NCBI GenBank assembly: GCA_030039005.1
Contig: JASHQT010000466.1
Location: 1-8,465, forward strand
Direction: 5' to 3'
Origin: Bryobacteraceae bacterium
GTDB lineage: Bacteria; Acidobacteriota; Terriglobia; Bryobacterales; Bryobacteraceae
Length of the DNA: 8,465 nucleotides
A program made the position numbers and the translations under genes. Every line of letters starts with the position of its first letter. Position 1 is the first letter of the stretch. Positions 1-6,299 of the stretch are shown here, piece by piece. Under the pieces are notes generated by a model. It made no database searches. It saw only the letters and a list, made by a program, of their open reading frames with translations, and was not told where the DNA came from.

Positions 1-417
1 CGTGATCTTTGGCCCGCCCTTGGCCACGACCAAATCGTAAACATTCGATAGTTTACTCTCCCGATGCACTGCAAGCTTGAATCGATCCGCAAACAAGGAC
101 TGCAGCATGAGCCGCAGCCGGTCTGGAGGGGTCTTCGGGTCCGCCGCCCTCGCCTCGATGTCGAAATGGTCGGAGCTAATCCACCCTGGACCGTCAAGGA
201 TCTGGTACTGCTGAAGTCCATAGGCAAAGGCGATCAGCGTCTTCAGCGTCACATTTGTCCCGCCGCCTTCTCCATTGCCAACTCCAAATGTGGAGCGGGT
301 ATCAGGTTTGCTGGGCTTGATCGAGGCTACTTCAAATTTGGGACGGAACCAGTCTGACTGTGCCCAAGCCGAGGTGAACGTGGCCGCCAACACGGCTGCA
401 AACAGATTCCGTTTCAT
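1..417 (-). CDS. TIGR03435-family secreted protein, N-terminal part (runs off window)
   Basis: The reading frame opens with ATG at 417-415 and stays open to base 1, giving 139 residues; the C-terminus lies outside the window. Residues 1-20 look like a Sec signal peptide: Lys-Arg, a hydrophobic core, then AWA-Q as a likely signal peptidase I site. The mature part carries family features: FEVASIKPS (28-36), a 'LIAFAYGLQQYQI' stretch (61-73), GPGWI and HFDIEAR (76-90), MLQSLFADRFKL (104-115), HRE (118-120) and VYDLVVAKGGPK (126-137). I recognise this order as the TIGR03435 family, which is expanded in soil Acidobacteria and has no established function. Only a weak AGG precedes the ATG. The gene points the same way as rpoD but is separated from it by 163 bases with hairpins, so it is probably transcribed separately. 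Family call is confident; function is unknown. Confidence 0.85.
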   Translation of the reverse strand, partial: MKRNLFAAVLAATFTSAWAQSDWFRPKFEVASIKPSKPDTRSTFGVGNGEGGGTNVTLKTLIAFAYGLQQYQILDGPGWISSDHFDIEARAADPKTPPDRLRLMLQSLFADRFKLAVHRESKLSNVYDLVVAKGGPKIT

Positions 418-512
418 ACAGCCTAACATTAGCTAAGGACGTCTACGGGCTAAAAACATTTACGGCGAATGATCTCTAGTGCGCTCTATCGCATACCGCT
501 TGCTAACGCGCG

Positions 513-538
513 CGCGGCTCGGAAGCCTCTGAGCCGCG
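513..538 (-). terminator. GC-rich hairpin between rpoD and the TIGR03435 gene
   Basis: A perfect 8-base inverted repeat (CGCGGCTC at 513-520, GAGCCGCG at 531-538) encloses a 10-base loop. It lies downstream of the rpoD stop codon on the minus strand. No T-tract follows on either strand, so it is not a classical intrinsic terminator; it could stabilise a transcript end or aid termination. The rest of the 418-580 gap shows no convincing promoter to me. Confidence 0.35.
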
Positions 539-558
539 ACCGTCAGGAATCGGTTGTC

Positions 559-581
559 AAAAACGAGCCGTGACACTACTC
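559..581 (-). terminator. possible intrinsic terminator just after rpoD
   Basis: Read on the minus strand, the bases directly after the rpoD TAG form an imperfect hairpin: GAG pairs with CTC across 581-565, with an inner GT/AC pairing and a very small loop. One G and then five Ts (559-563 on the complement) follow. Position and T-tract fit termination of rpoD, but the stem is short and interrupted, so this is a weak call. Confidence 0.3.
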
Positions 582-2107
582 TAGCGCGCGGCGAGCAGGG
601 CCCGCAGGTGCCGGGCGCGCTCCGGCGATCGCAGTTGCCGCAGCGCCTTGGCTTCAATCTGGCGGATGCGTTCGCGCGTGACATCGAATTCTTGCCCGAT
701 TTCTTCGAGCGTGTGCTCGCGCTCGCAGCCGATGCCGAAGCGCAGCCGGATCACCTTCTCTTCTTTGGGCGACAGCGTCTTCAGAATGTTGGCGGTCTCA
801 TCGCGGACGTTGGAATCGATCACCGCATCCACGGGCGAACCCACCCAACGGTCTTCGATCAGATCGCCGAGCGCGGATTCGCCGTCACGGCCCACAGGCG
901 TTTCAAGCGAAACCGGATCGCGCGAGATGGTCTTCAGCTTCTGAACTTTCTCCACCGGGATATCCATCCGGCGGCTGATTTCTTCGTTGGTGGGAGCGCG
1001 GCCAAGTTCCTTTTCCAGCTCGCGCGTGGCGCGCAGGAACTTGTTCATGCTCTCGTTCATATGCACCGGGATGCGGATGGTGCGCGATTGGTCCGCGATG
1101 GCGCGCGTAATCGCCTGGCGAATCCACCACGTGGCGTAAGTCGAAAATTTGTAGCCGCGCCGGTACTCGAACTTGTCGGCGGCGCGCATCAAGCCGATGT
1201 TGCCCTCCTGGATCAAATCCAGCAGGTGCAGCCCGCGATTGACGTACTTCTTGGCGACCGACACCACCAGCCGGAGGTTGGCTTCCACCAGATCCTTTTT
1301 GGCGCGTTCGGCTTCGATTTCGCCGTGCCGGATCACCGACAGACTGTGCCTGAGATCGTTCAGCGACGCTCCGGCCGCGCTTTCGAGTTTCCGGACTTCG
1401 CGCCGCAACTCGCGCGTTCGTGCTTGAGCGGCTAATCCAGAGCGGCCTTCGAGCTTGCGCAATTCGGCTTCGAGGTGGGCCAACTGCTCCACCGCATGCT
1501 CGATTTCCTTGGCAAACTGCTTCCAGCGCGAGGGCAGCCAGGGCAGACGGCGAATGGCCTGCGACATCTCGACTTTGGCGCGATTTACCTTGCCTTGCGC
1601 GCGCCGGCGCAGCCTTTTGTTGCTGAGGGGCGCCGTTTCCAGCTTGTCGACCAGTTGGAGCTCTTTTTTGTGCAGCGCGATCAGTTCGCCGAACTGGGCG
1701 CGAACCTCGGCTTGTTTTTTGGTATCGGCGGGACTGCCTTCCTCCACGTCGCCGAAATCCACAAAGTTGTCCAACTCGTCATCGCCGCGCTTGAGCAACT
1801 CGGCGATCTCGGACACCCGCAATTGAACCAGTGCCGACCGGCTGATCGACTTTTGCATCCGCAGCTTGCCCCGCTCCATCCGGCGAGCCAAATTGACCTC
1901 ACCCTCACGGGTGAGCAGGGGGACAGCACCCATTTCGCGCAGATAGACGCGTACCGGATCGTCGGTGTAAATCGACTCCTCGGCCTGCTGGGCAGGAAAC
2001 TCTTCCTCCTGGACTTCCTCAGGATGAAAGAAATTTGCCTCTTCGTCGAACGGAAGCCCGAGCGGCTCGTGCCCTTCTGCTAAAAATTGATCCTCGAATT
2101 GATCCAC
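581..2107 (-). CDS. rpoD: RNA polymerase primary sigma factor RpoD (sigma-70, group 1)
   Basis: This is the vegetative sigma factor that directs RNA polymerase to housekeeping promoters. Numbering from the chosen GTG (2107), region 1.2 is near residues 50-82 ([16 protein letters not shown]), regions 2.1-2.4 near 270-345 ([44 protein letters not shown]), region 3 near 350-430, and region 4 near 437-508 with the helix-turn-helix [20 protein letters not shown]. Region 1.1 is not recognisable; only a short acidic N-terminus precedes region 1.2. A long charged helical stretch (about 83-260) fills the non-conserved region between 1.2 and 2.1. Start choice: GGAGGTGA at 2123-2116 lies 8 bases before GTG 2107. 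GTG 2119 and GTG 2140 are in-frame alternatives (up to 519 residues) with poorer ribosome-binding sites. GTG 2119 overlaps the TGA of a small upstream ORF. The C-terminal end is complete. Identity is very secure; the exact start is not. Confidence 0.97.
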   Translation of the reverse strand: MDQFEDQFLAEGHEPLGLPFDEEANFFHPEEVQEEEFPAQQAEESIYTDDPVRVYLREMGAVPLLTREGEVNLARRMERGKLRMQKSISRSALVQLRVSEIAELLKRGDDELDNFVDFGDVEEGSPADTKKQAEVRAQFGELIALHKKELQLVDKLETAPLSNKRLRRRAQGKVNRAKVEMSQAIRRLPWLPSRWKQFAKEIEHAVEQLAHLEAELRKLEGRSGLAAQARTRELRREVRKLESAAGASLNDLRHSLSVIRHGEIEAERAKKDLVEANLRLVVSVAKKYVNRGLHLLDLIQEGNIGLMRAADKFEYRRGYKFSTYATWWIRQAITRAIADQSRTIRIPVHMNESMNKFLRATRELEKELGRAPTNEEISRRMDIPVEKVQKLKTISRDPVSLETPVGRDGESALGDLIEDRWVGSPVDAVIDSNVRDETANILKTLSPKEEKVIRLRFGIGCEREHTLEEIGQEFDVTRERIRQIEAKALRQLRSPERARHLRALLAAR

Positions 2108-2115
2108 TTGGATGC

Positions 2116-2123
2116 TCACCTCC
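2116..2123 (-). promoter_or_regulatory. Shine-Dalgarno site deciding the rpoD start
   Basis: GGAGGTGA on the minus strand is a near-perfect anti-16S match. It sits 8 bases from GTG 2107 but overlaps the alternative GTG 2119, and it lies downstream of GTG 2140. It therefore favours the 2107 start. Confidence 0.5.
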
Positions 2124-2169
2124 CCAACCGGGCACAACACTTCGCACTGATTCTCACCTGGCGGGGCAT
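2116..2169 (-). CDS. possible 17-codon leader ORF upstream of rpoD
   Basis: An ATG at 2169-2167, preceded by AGG with a 5-base spacer, opens a 17-residue frame ([17 protein letters not shown]) that ends in TGA at 2118-2116. That TGA overlaps the in-frame rpoD GTG at 2119 as GTGA and lies within the rpoD Shine-Dalgarno sequence. The ORF falls downstream of the predicted rpoD promoter, so it would be on the same transcript. It may be a leader peptide that couples or tunes rpoD translation, or chance. Nothing in the peptide suggests a function of its own. Confidence 0.25.
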   Translation of the reverse strand: MPRQVRISAKCCARLGR

Positions 2170-2241
2170 GTTAACCTGTTTACAAACCACTAGCTTAGGC
2201 GCGCCTTCAGCCACCGTGCCGACCGTAGATATTAGCAATCG

Positions 2242-2271
2242 ATTATAGCATCGAACCGATCGCGAAGTTAA
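2242..2271 (-). promoter_or_regulatory. sigma-70-type promoter for rpoD
   Basis: On the minus strand, TTAACT (2271-2266, four of six matches to TTGACA) is followed after 18 bases by a perfect TATAAT (2247-2242). A transcript would begin near 2235, leaving a leader of about 130 bases before GTG 2107. This suggests rpoD is transcribed independently of the upstream nrdR gene. The element resembles one read by the primary sigma factor itself. Confidence 0.6.
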
Positions 2272-2282
2272 GTCCTAAATAG

Positions 2283-2317
2283 AAGATGTTCCGATTCCGG
2301 ATTGGTTACACCATCTT
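2283..2317 (-). repeat. inverted repeat downstream of nrdR
   Basis: AAGATG (2283-2288) and CATCTT (2312-2317) form a 6-base inverted repeat around a centre containing ATTCCGGAT, itself nearly palindromic. It lies 30 bases beyond the nrdR stop and upstream of the rpoD promoter. No T-tract follows, so a terminator role is only a possibility; it could equally be an operator-like element or chance. Confidence 0.25.
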
Positions 2318-2347
2318 TGCCAGCCTTCCCTTCCGCTTGAACGGGTT

Positions 2348-2809
2348 CTACGACCGCTTGTGCAGAACCAGATTCTTCAGTTCATTCAAAAAAGCCTCCA
2401 CATCTTGAAAGTCGCGATAGACCGACGCAAATCTCACATATGCGATCTTATCGAGAGTTTTGAGGTGCTCCATGAGCATCTCCCCGATCTCGGCGGTCGA
2501 GATTTCCCGATCGGGATTGTCAGCTAATCGGGCCTCCACGGCGTCTACCACCTCAGCCAGCTTGGCCATAGGCACCGGCCTCTTTTCGCACGCTTTCAGT
2601 AATCCATTCAGTACCTTCTGACGGTCGAACTTCTCTCGCCTTCCGTCCTTTTTGACCACCATGTAGGGGATTTCGTCGCTGCGCTCATAGGTGGTGAAAC
2701 GCCGCTCGCACCCCATGCACTGCCTGCGCCGGCGGATGACGTCGCCTTCCTTGCTTTCGCGCGAGTCGATCACTTTGTCCTCTTTGTGGCCGCAGAAGGG
2801 GCAGTTCAT
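2348..2809 (-). CDS. nrdR: Transcriptional repressor NrdR
   Basis: NrdR is the nucleotide-sensing repressor of ribonucleotide reductase operons. The 153-residue protein has the full family length. An N-terminal zinc ribbon uses Cys3, Cys6, Cys31 and Cys34 (CPFC and CMGC), with a basic run RRRR at 26-29 for DNA contact. An ATP-cone domain follows from about residue 47 to 136; it senses ATP/dATP and opens with MVVKKDGRREKFD. The start is fixed by the conserved MNCPFC N-terminus. The ATG overlaps the TGA of the upstream membrane-protein gene (ATGA, 2806-2809), and there is no clear ribosome-binding site, so translation is probably coupled. No ribonucleotide reductase gene or convincing paired NrdR box is visible in the window, so its targets lie elsewhere. 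Confidence 0.97.
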   Translation of the reverse strand: MNCPFCGHKEDKVIDSRESKEGDVIRRRRQCMGCERRFTTYERSDEIPYMVVKKDGRREKFDRQKVLNGLLKACEKRPVPMAKLAEVVDAVEARLADNPDREISTAEIGEMLMEHLKTLDKIAYVRFASVYRDFQDVEAFLNELKNLVLHKRS

Positions 2810-3906
2810 GCTTCGGATTCGTCCAGTATCTGCTTTGCTGACAGTAGCTTAAGTTTACTCCAGTTCAGCCCCTCGTGGAAGGCGCAAGCCAGGCCAAAAG
2901 GCACGATCGCGAGCGTACTCACGATCCAGAGCCATACCGCTACCCCCGACGCCGTCTCCAGCGATAGCCCATACAGTTCCGTAAGTGCAAGAATCAGAGC
3001 AGCTTGTGCCCCGCCACCGATTCCCGGTACTTGCACCACACTGCCCAATGTCATAAACGCCAGCAACACCAGGATATCCAGTAGCTCCAGATGGCGTGTT
3101 GCGGCGAAACCCCGGAGCAGGGCGGCGCTCCCCGCCACGATGATGGCCCAGAGCAGCCCGGTATAGCCGGCCAGGAGGATTAACGACTTCGCATCGCGGG
3201 TGCTTTCCAGACCCTTAGAGAAGGCATCCAGGATCCGCCCAGCCCGATCCTGTTGATGCCGCGGAAGGAAGCTGAGCGCGCCCGACAGCCGCCGCCGCGC
3301 CCACCCTGACCCATGGCCAAACGCCAGCATAACCACCACACAGACCACCCCGGCGGCGGCGAGCGAGTACCCGCCAGCCGTCACTGCGTTCTGGATTTTG
3401 GCGCCCAGATGGCGGTGGTAAGCCGGAAGTGTCACGAAGGCATACGCGCACAGCAGCAGAACGGCGAGCAGATCCAGCACCCTCTCCAGCAGCCACGCGG
3501 CGAGCTGCGATGAGAACGGAAGCCCGGCCTGGACTGCAATCAGATACGGCCGGATCACCTCGCCCGCGCGCCCCAGTAGCGCGCCGGCGGACAGTCCAAT
3601 GGCCGTGTCGGAGGTGAGCCGCCACACTCCTAAAGAGCGGCCCAGCGGCTGTCCAAGGGGGGCGAGCATCACCTGCCAGCGCGCGGCGCGCACGACGTTC
3701 GTCAGTAGTATCAAGCAAATAGAAGCAGCCAGCCAGCGCCAATCGAGGGTCTTGAGCGTGGCCCAAAATAAACCCCAGCGGAAAGATAGCCCTCGGGTTC
3801 GGTAAGCTATGAGAACAAGCAACACGAGAATTGCCGCGGCGGCGAGAAGGAAGACTCGCGACGGGCGAGAGCGGGTTGTAACGGATTCCGGAGGCAAATT
3901 GGCCAA
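2806..3906 (-). CDS. Flippase-like polytopic membrane protein (LPG-synthase TM domain, UPF0104)
   Basis: The 366-residue protein is almost entirely hydrophobic. Likely membrane segments lie near residues 17-35, 57-77, 125-155, 170-188, 240-265, 277-312 and 318-342. Family motifs include GRAGEVIRPYL (112-122), ERVLDLLAV (141-149) and PGIGGGAQAAL (294-304). These place it in the PF03706 family, which resembles the transmembrane half of MprF-type lysylphosphatidylglycerol synthase/flippase. It lacks any C-terminal aminoacyl-transferase domain, so lipid or glycolipid transport is an inference from the family. The start is TTG 3906, or TTG 3897 in the same frame, since an in-frame TAA occurs 30 bases upstream of TTG 3906. 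Neither has a good ribosome-binding site. An ATG at 3946 with a nearby GAGG is in another frame and opens a shadow ORF. Its TGA overlaps the nrdR ATG. Confidence 0.88.
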   Translation of the reverse strand: MANLPPESVTTRSRPSRVFLLAAAAILVLLVLIAYRTRGLSFRWGLFWATLKTLDWRWLAASICLILLTNVVRAARWQVMLAPLGQPLGRSLGVWRLTSDTAIGLSAGALLGRAGEVIRPYLIAVQAGLPFSSQLAAWLLERVLDLLAVLLLCAYAFVTLPAYHRHLGAKIQNAVTAGGYSLAAAGVVCVVVMLAFGHGSGWARRRLSGALSFLPRHQQDRAGRILDAFSKGLESTRDAKSLILLAGYTGLLWAIIVAGSAALLRGFAATRHLELLDILVLLAFMTLGSVVQVPGIGGGAQAALILALTELYGLSLETASGVAVWLWIVSTLAIVPFGLACAFHEGLNWSKLKLLSAKQILDESEA

Positions 3907-3931
3907 GCGCGGCGTAAGGCTTGGATTCGAG

Positions 3932-3957
3932 TGAACTTCTTATCATAAATCCTCGTT
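3932..3957 (+). promoter_or_regulatory. candidate ECF-type promoter for the sigma/anti-sigma operon
   Basis: TGAACT (3932-3937) is followed after 16 bases by CGTT (3954-3957). This matches the general ECF pattern of an AAC-containing -35 and a CGT-type -10 (compare TGAAAC-N16-CGTA of Bacillus sigma-W). It lies 33 bases upstream of the sigma gene ATG, where an autoregulated promoter would be. The 83-base gap also contains TATCAT/TATGAT (3941-3946), a -10-like element on either strand, possibly serving the divergent flippase gene, but without good -35 partners. This is pattern matching only. Confidence 0.4.
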
Positions 3958-3989
3958 TTCACTGGTGGAAGCAGGAGATACGAGGCAGC

Positions 3990-4631
3990 ATGGCAACGGT
4001 GGCGATTCCGGCGGCGAAATGGAGCTGGCAGTCACCCTACCCGCAAGTCCGGACGAGCGATAGCTTGGATGCGGATCTTCAACTCGTAGAGCGGTGCCTC
4101 AGCGGCCAGGAAGCCGCATGGGAGGACCTGGTGAGGGTACATACCCGTCGTGTGTACTCGATTTGCTATCGTTTCACCAGCAGCGATTCAGAAGCGCAGG
4201 ACCTCACCCAGGAGGTGTTCCTGCGAGTGTTCAAGAACCTCAAGAGCTTCCGTGCCGGCGAGGGGCTTTTCATTGTCTGGCTAACCCGGTTGACGAGGAA
4301 TCTGCTGATCGATCATTACCGCCGCACGCGCATGGACCGGTCCACCGAGTCGATAGAAGACCATGCCGCGATGCTGGAAGAAAGCACGGCCGCAATCGCC
4401 CGGACCGAAGGCCTGGTGGCCGGGCGCGAAGCGAGCGAGCTGCTGCAAGCAGCTTTACAAAAATTATCACCAGAGCTGCGGGAAACGGTGATTTTGCGGG
4501 ACCTGGAGGAATTAGAATATCGGGAGATCGCGCAGATTTTGAACGTTCCCGAAGGAACGGTGAAGTCGCGATTGAATCGCGGGCGCGCCGAACTGGCTAA
4601 GGCGCTCCGCAGGCAGAAGATTAGCATATGA
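3990..4631 (+). CDS. ECF-type RNA polymerase sigma factor (RpoE-like)
   Basis: An alternative sigma factor of 213 residues, consisting of the sigma-2 and sigma-4 domains only. Region 2 spans about residues 41-110, with RRVYSICYRFTSSDSEAQDL, the core-binding LTQEVFLRVF (72-81), and the region 2.3/2.4 segment FIVWLTRLTRNLLIDHYRR. A linker (about 112-150) leads to region 4 (about 152-205) with LSPELRETVILRDLEELEY and the helix-turn-helix YREIAQILNVPEGTVKSRLN. I chose ATG 3990, which is preceded by GAGG and GGAGA; the frame can be extended to TTG 3921, but that start lacks a ribosome-binding site and adds 23 atypical residues. The stop overlaps the next ATG (ATGA, 4628-4631). Being followed at once by a zinc-finger anti-sigma gene strongly suggests an ECF pair. 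The signal and regulon are unknown. Confidence 0.93.
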   Translation: MATVAIPAAKWSWQSPYPQVRTSDSLDADLQLVERCLSGQEAAWEDLVRVHTRRVYSICYRFTSSDSEAQDLTQEVFLRVFKNLKSFRAGEGLFIVWLTRLTRNLLIDHYRRTRMDRSTESIEDHAAMLEESTAAIARTEGLVAGREASELLQAALQKLSPELRETVILRDLEELEYREIAQILNVPEGTVKSRLNRGRAELAKALRRQKISI

Positions 4632-5269
4632 CGTGCGCGGAGTTGGAAATCCTGTTGTGCGATTACGTGGACGGTACGCTCCGCGCCGAGGAGAGGACCG
4701 CCCTCGAGAATCACCTCACGGGTTGCCCGGCTTGCCGCCAATTGTCCGAGGACGTTGCGGGGGTCACGGCCTTCTTCGAGCGCGTGCCTGCGCCCGAGCC
4801 TCCAGCCGAGCTGCTGACGCGCATCATGCATCACGCCCCAATGGGCCCTGGAGCGCTTCGCGAGCGGGCGGTGGCCGATGGTGCACACAATGATGTGCGC
4901 CCGTCCTGGCTGCGGCGGCTGTTTGGCGGCTTGTTCCACGGCTGGCTCCAGCCGCGGTATGTGATGGGGATGGCGATGACCATCCTGTCTTTCTCCATGC
5001 TGGCGCGCTTCGCGCATATCCAGCCTCGCCAACTGCGTCCTTCCGATCTGGATCCGGTGAAGGTCTGGCAGGGGATTGACGACCATTCGCACCGCGTCTA
5101 CGATCGGGCGATGAAATATTACGATAATCTGCGGCTGGTGATAGAAATTCAGTCGCGTTTGCGAGAGTGGTCCGATCAGGATGCGGCCCAAAGCGCCGCA
5201 GCCCAAGCAACACGGACCGGCGGACGGGTGAATGCCCAGCCCTCCGCGAGTGAAAGAGGTAGGCAGTAA
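4628..5269 (+). CDS. Zinc-finger anti-sigma factor (ZAS/zf-HC2), single-pass membrane protein
   Basis: The 213-residue protein begins with a classical anti-sigma zinc domain: Cys3, then His29, Cys33 and Cys36 (H-x3-C-x2-C), inside a helical segment that would bind and hold the sigma factor encoded just upstream. A proline-rich linker (53-60) and a basic stretch (91-110) lead to one hydrophobic segment near 111-126 (VMGMAMTILSFSML). The C-terminal part (127-213) is polar, ends in an Ala/Gln-rich tail and would lie outside the membrane if the zinc domain is cytoplasmic. The membrane segment is rather short, so topology is tentative. The start overlaps the sigma stop codon, with no strong ribosome-binding site, which implies translational coupling and balanced dosage. 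No signal-sensing domain is recognisable in the C-terminal half. Confidence 0.9.
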   Translation: MTCAELEILLCDYVDGTLRAEERTALENHLTGCPACRQLSEDVAGVTAFFERVPAPEPPAELLTRIMHHAPMGPGALRERAVADGAHNDVRPSWLRRLFGGLFHGWLQPRYVMGMAMTILSFSMLARFAHIQPRQLRPSDLDPVKVWQGIDDHSHRVYDRAMKYYDNLRLVIEIQSRLREWSDQDAAQSAAAQATRTGGRVNAQPSASERGRQ

Positions 5270-6048
5270 TGAATTGTGCGAATCATCCGGAGGCTCCGGC
5301 CGTCGCTTATTGCCGGGAATGCGGAAAGGCGCTGTGTGATATGTGCCGCCGCGAAGCCAACGGGACGATCTATTGCGATGCGCATGCGCCCGGAGTAAGT
5401 GCGGGAACGGCTTGGTCCGCCGCCCCTCCTCCTCCACCACCCCCGCCGCAGGCATCCACCTACACGGCGCCCCCTCCGCCGCCGGAGGCCAATCCGTATA
5501 CGGCCCCTCCGCCTCCACCGCGGCCCAATCACGATATGGGAGCTTCCCCCGGGCTCGCGTTTCTTTTGGGCTTCATTCCCGGCGTGGGTGCGATCTACAA
5601 CGGCCAATACGTAAAAGGCCTGGTCCACGTGGTGGTTTTGGGAATTCTCATCAGCTTGGCCAGCAGTGACGATCTGAGCGGAGGTTTCGAACCGCTCTTC
5701 GGCATGTTGATCGCCCTGTGGGTGTTCTATATGGCCTTTGAGGCGTATCACACGGCGAAACGGCGTCAGCTCGGCGAGCCAGTGGACGAGTTTTCGAGCA
5801 TCCTGCCGCGCAAAGGCCGCCCGAGCCAATTTCCGCTTGCTCCCACGGTTCTGATCGCCGTAGGGCTGCTGTTTCTGCTGCACAATTTGAACATCATCCG
5901 GATCAGCGAGCTCCTGCGTTACTGGCCGGTGGCGTTGATAGGTCTGGGCGCGTACATGCTGTACGAGCGTCTGGCGGGTCATTCCGACAGCGACCGCTCC
6001 GCGGCATCCCACGGAACTTCCCCGGAGGTAACCGGTGAACGACGCTAG
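5269..6048 (+). CDS. B-box-type zinc-binding membrane protein with proline-rich linker and LiaI-like C-terminus
   Basis: Three parts are visible in this 259-residue protein. Residues 1-40 hold Cys3, His6, Cys15, Cys18, Cys23, Cys26, Cys36 and His39, a B-box-like arrangement for two zinc ions. Residues 51-86 are a proline-rich linker with YTAPPPPP occurring twice. A membrane part follows: GFIPGVGAIYNGQYVKGL (101-118), helices near 117-131 and 141-157, then after a basic loop a LiaI-like pair of helices (190-225) with LLRYWPVALIGLGAYML. The charged tail is probably cytoplasmic. The G-x-G-x-x-YNGQ-x-x-KG motif recalls TM2/DUF5683-type small membrane proteins. AGAGGT lies 8 bases before the ATG, which overlaps the anti-sigma TAA by one base. 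A role in protein-protein contact at the membrane is inferred from the zinc domain; no enzymatic motif is seen. Confidence 0.85.
   Translation: MNCANHPEAPAVAYCRECGKALCDMCRREANGTIYCDAHAPGVSAGTAWSAAPPPPPPPPQASTYTAPPPPPEANPYTAPPPPPRPNHDMGASPGLAFLLGFIPGVGAIYNGQYVKGLVHVVVLGILISLASSDDLSGGFEPLFGMLIALWVFYMAFEAYHTAKRRQLGEPVDEFSSILPRKGRPSQFPLAPTVLIAVGLLFLLHNLNIIRISELLRYWPVALIGLGAYMLYERLAGHSDSDRSAASHGTSPEVTGERR
5448..5520 (+). repeat. proline-codon-rich repeat segment
   Basis: Within the B-box protein gene, two copies of a unit coding for YTAPPPPP, separated by five codons, follow a run of nine proline codons (5425-5451). The copies differ at synonymous positions (for example CCCCCT versus CCTCCG), so this is an old or selected protein repeat, not a fresh DNA duplication. 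Confidence 0.6.
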
Positions 6049-6283
6049 CGCTTTTGTGCAAGCCATTCGGGGCCCCGTGATGCTGATCACCCTCGGTGCC
6101 CTGGTGGCGATCGATTACGCGGGGATCTACGGCTTCTGGCGCACCTGGCCGATTCTGATCATCTTGTTCGGACTGCTGAAACTGCTGGAACGGGCGGTGG
6201 CCAAACCCGCGCCGCCGGGCTCTCCTGGGTCCTATCCCGGCGGCCAACCCGGCACTAGACCTCCGGGAGGCAACGTCATATGA
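6035..6283 (+). CDS. Small LiaI-like two-helix membrane protein (DUF5668-like)
   Basis: An 82-residue protein with two hydrophobic helices (about 13-29 and 36-53). The second begins with FWRTWPILIILFGLLKLLER, a Trp-Pro module found also in both neighbouring genes. The remainder (57-82) is a Pro/Gly-rich tail. The start is GTG 6035, supported by GGAGG (6024-6028) with a 6-base spacer, and overlaps the preceding gene by 14 bases. The family resemblance is to the LiaI/LiaF transmembrane region (DUF5668), known from Firmicutes envelope-stress loci; function here is inferred from context. It could act as a membrane partner of either neighbour. Gene reality is well supported by the ribosome-binding site, operon packing and conserved module. 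Confidence 0.78.
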   Translation: MNDASAFVQAIRGPVMLITLGALVAIDYAGIYGFWRTWPILIILFGLLKLLERAVAKPAPPGSPGSYPGGQPGTRPPGGNVI

Positions 6284-6288
6284 GAACC

Positions 6289-6293
6289 GGAGG
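6289..6293 (+). promoter_or_regulatory. Shine-Dalgarno site for the DUF4097 gene
   Basis: GGAGG lies 6 bases before ATG 6300 and fixes that start. It is embedded in a seven-codon mini-ORF (6280-6303) that overlaps the stop of the preceding gene and the start of the next. Confidence 0.7.
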
Positions 6294-6299
6294 CGACGT

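Noticed and set aside
419..436. Short palindromes CTAACATTAG and TTAGCTAA upstream of the TIGR03435 gene
   Set aside because: Too short and overlapping to distinguish from chance; no second copy seen in the window.
532..560. Perfect TTGACA on the minus strand (560-555) as a promoter for the TIGR03435 gene
   Set aside because: No -10-like element occurs 16-18 bases downstream; that area is GC-rich (GCGGCT).
554..1435. 293-residue plus-strand open frame opposite rpoD
   Set aside because: It is antisense to conserved RpoD regions 2-4, has no recognisable domain, and its openness follows from the GC-rich codon pattern of rpoD.
2170..2300. NrdR-box-like operator near rpoD
   Set aside because: I found AT-rich pieces but no paired 16-base sites resembling the consensus at the expected spacing.
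3215..3946. 243-residue minus-strand frame starting at ATG 3946 with a fair GAGG upstream
   Set aside because: Arg-rich translation without membrane segments, in another frame of the flippase-like gene; the flippase frame has clear family motifs.
3921..3989. TTG 3921 as the start of the sigma factor
   Set aside because: No ribosome-binding site, and it would place the candidate ECF promoter inside the coding region; ATG 3990 has GAGG and GGAGA upstream.
4316..5518. 400-residue minus-strand open frame opposite the sigma and anti-sigma genes
   Set aside because: It spans the junctions of three well-supported plus-strand genes and contains no known motif; a shadow frame.
5176..6090. 304-residue minus-strand open frame opposite the B-box protein gene
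   Set aside because: Low-complexity Arg/Gly-rich translation caused by the complement of proline codons; no domain.
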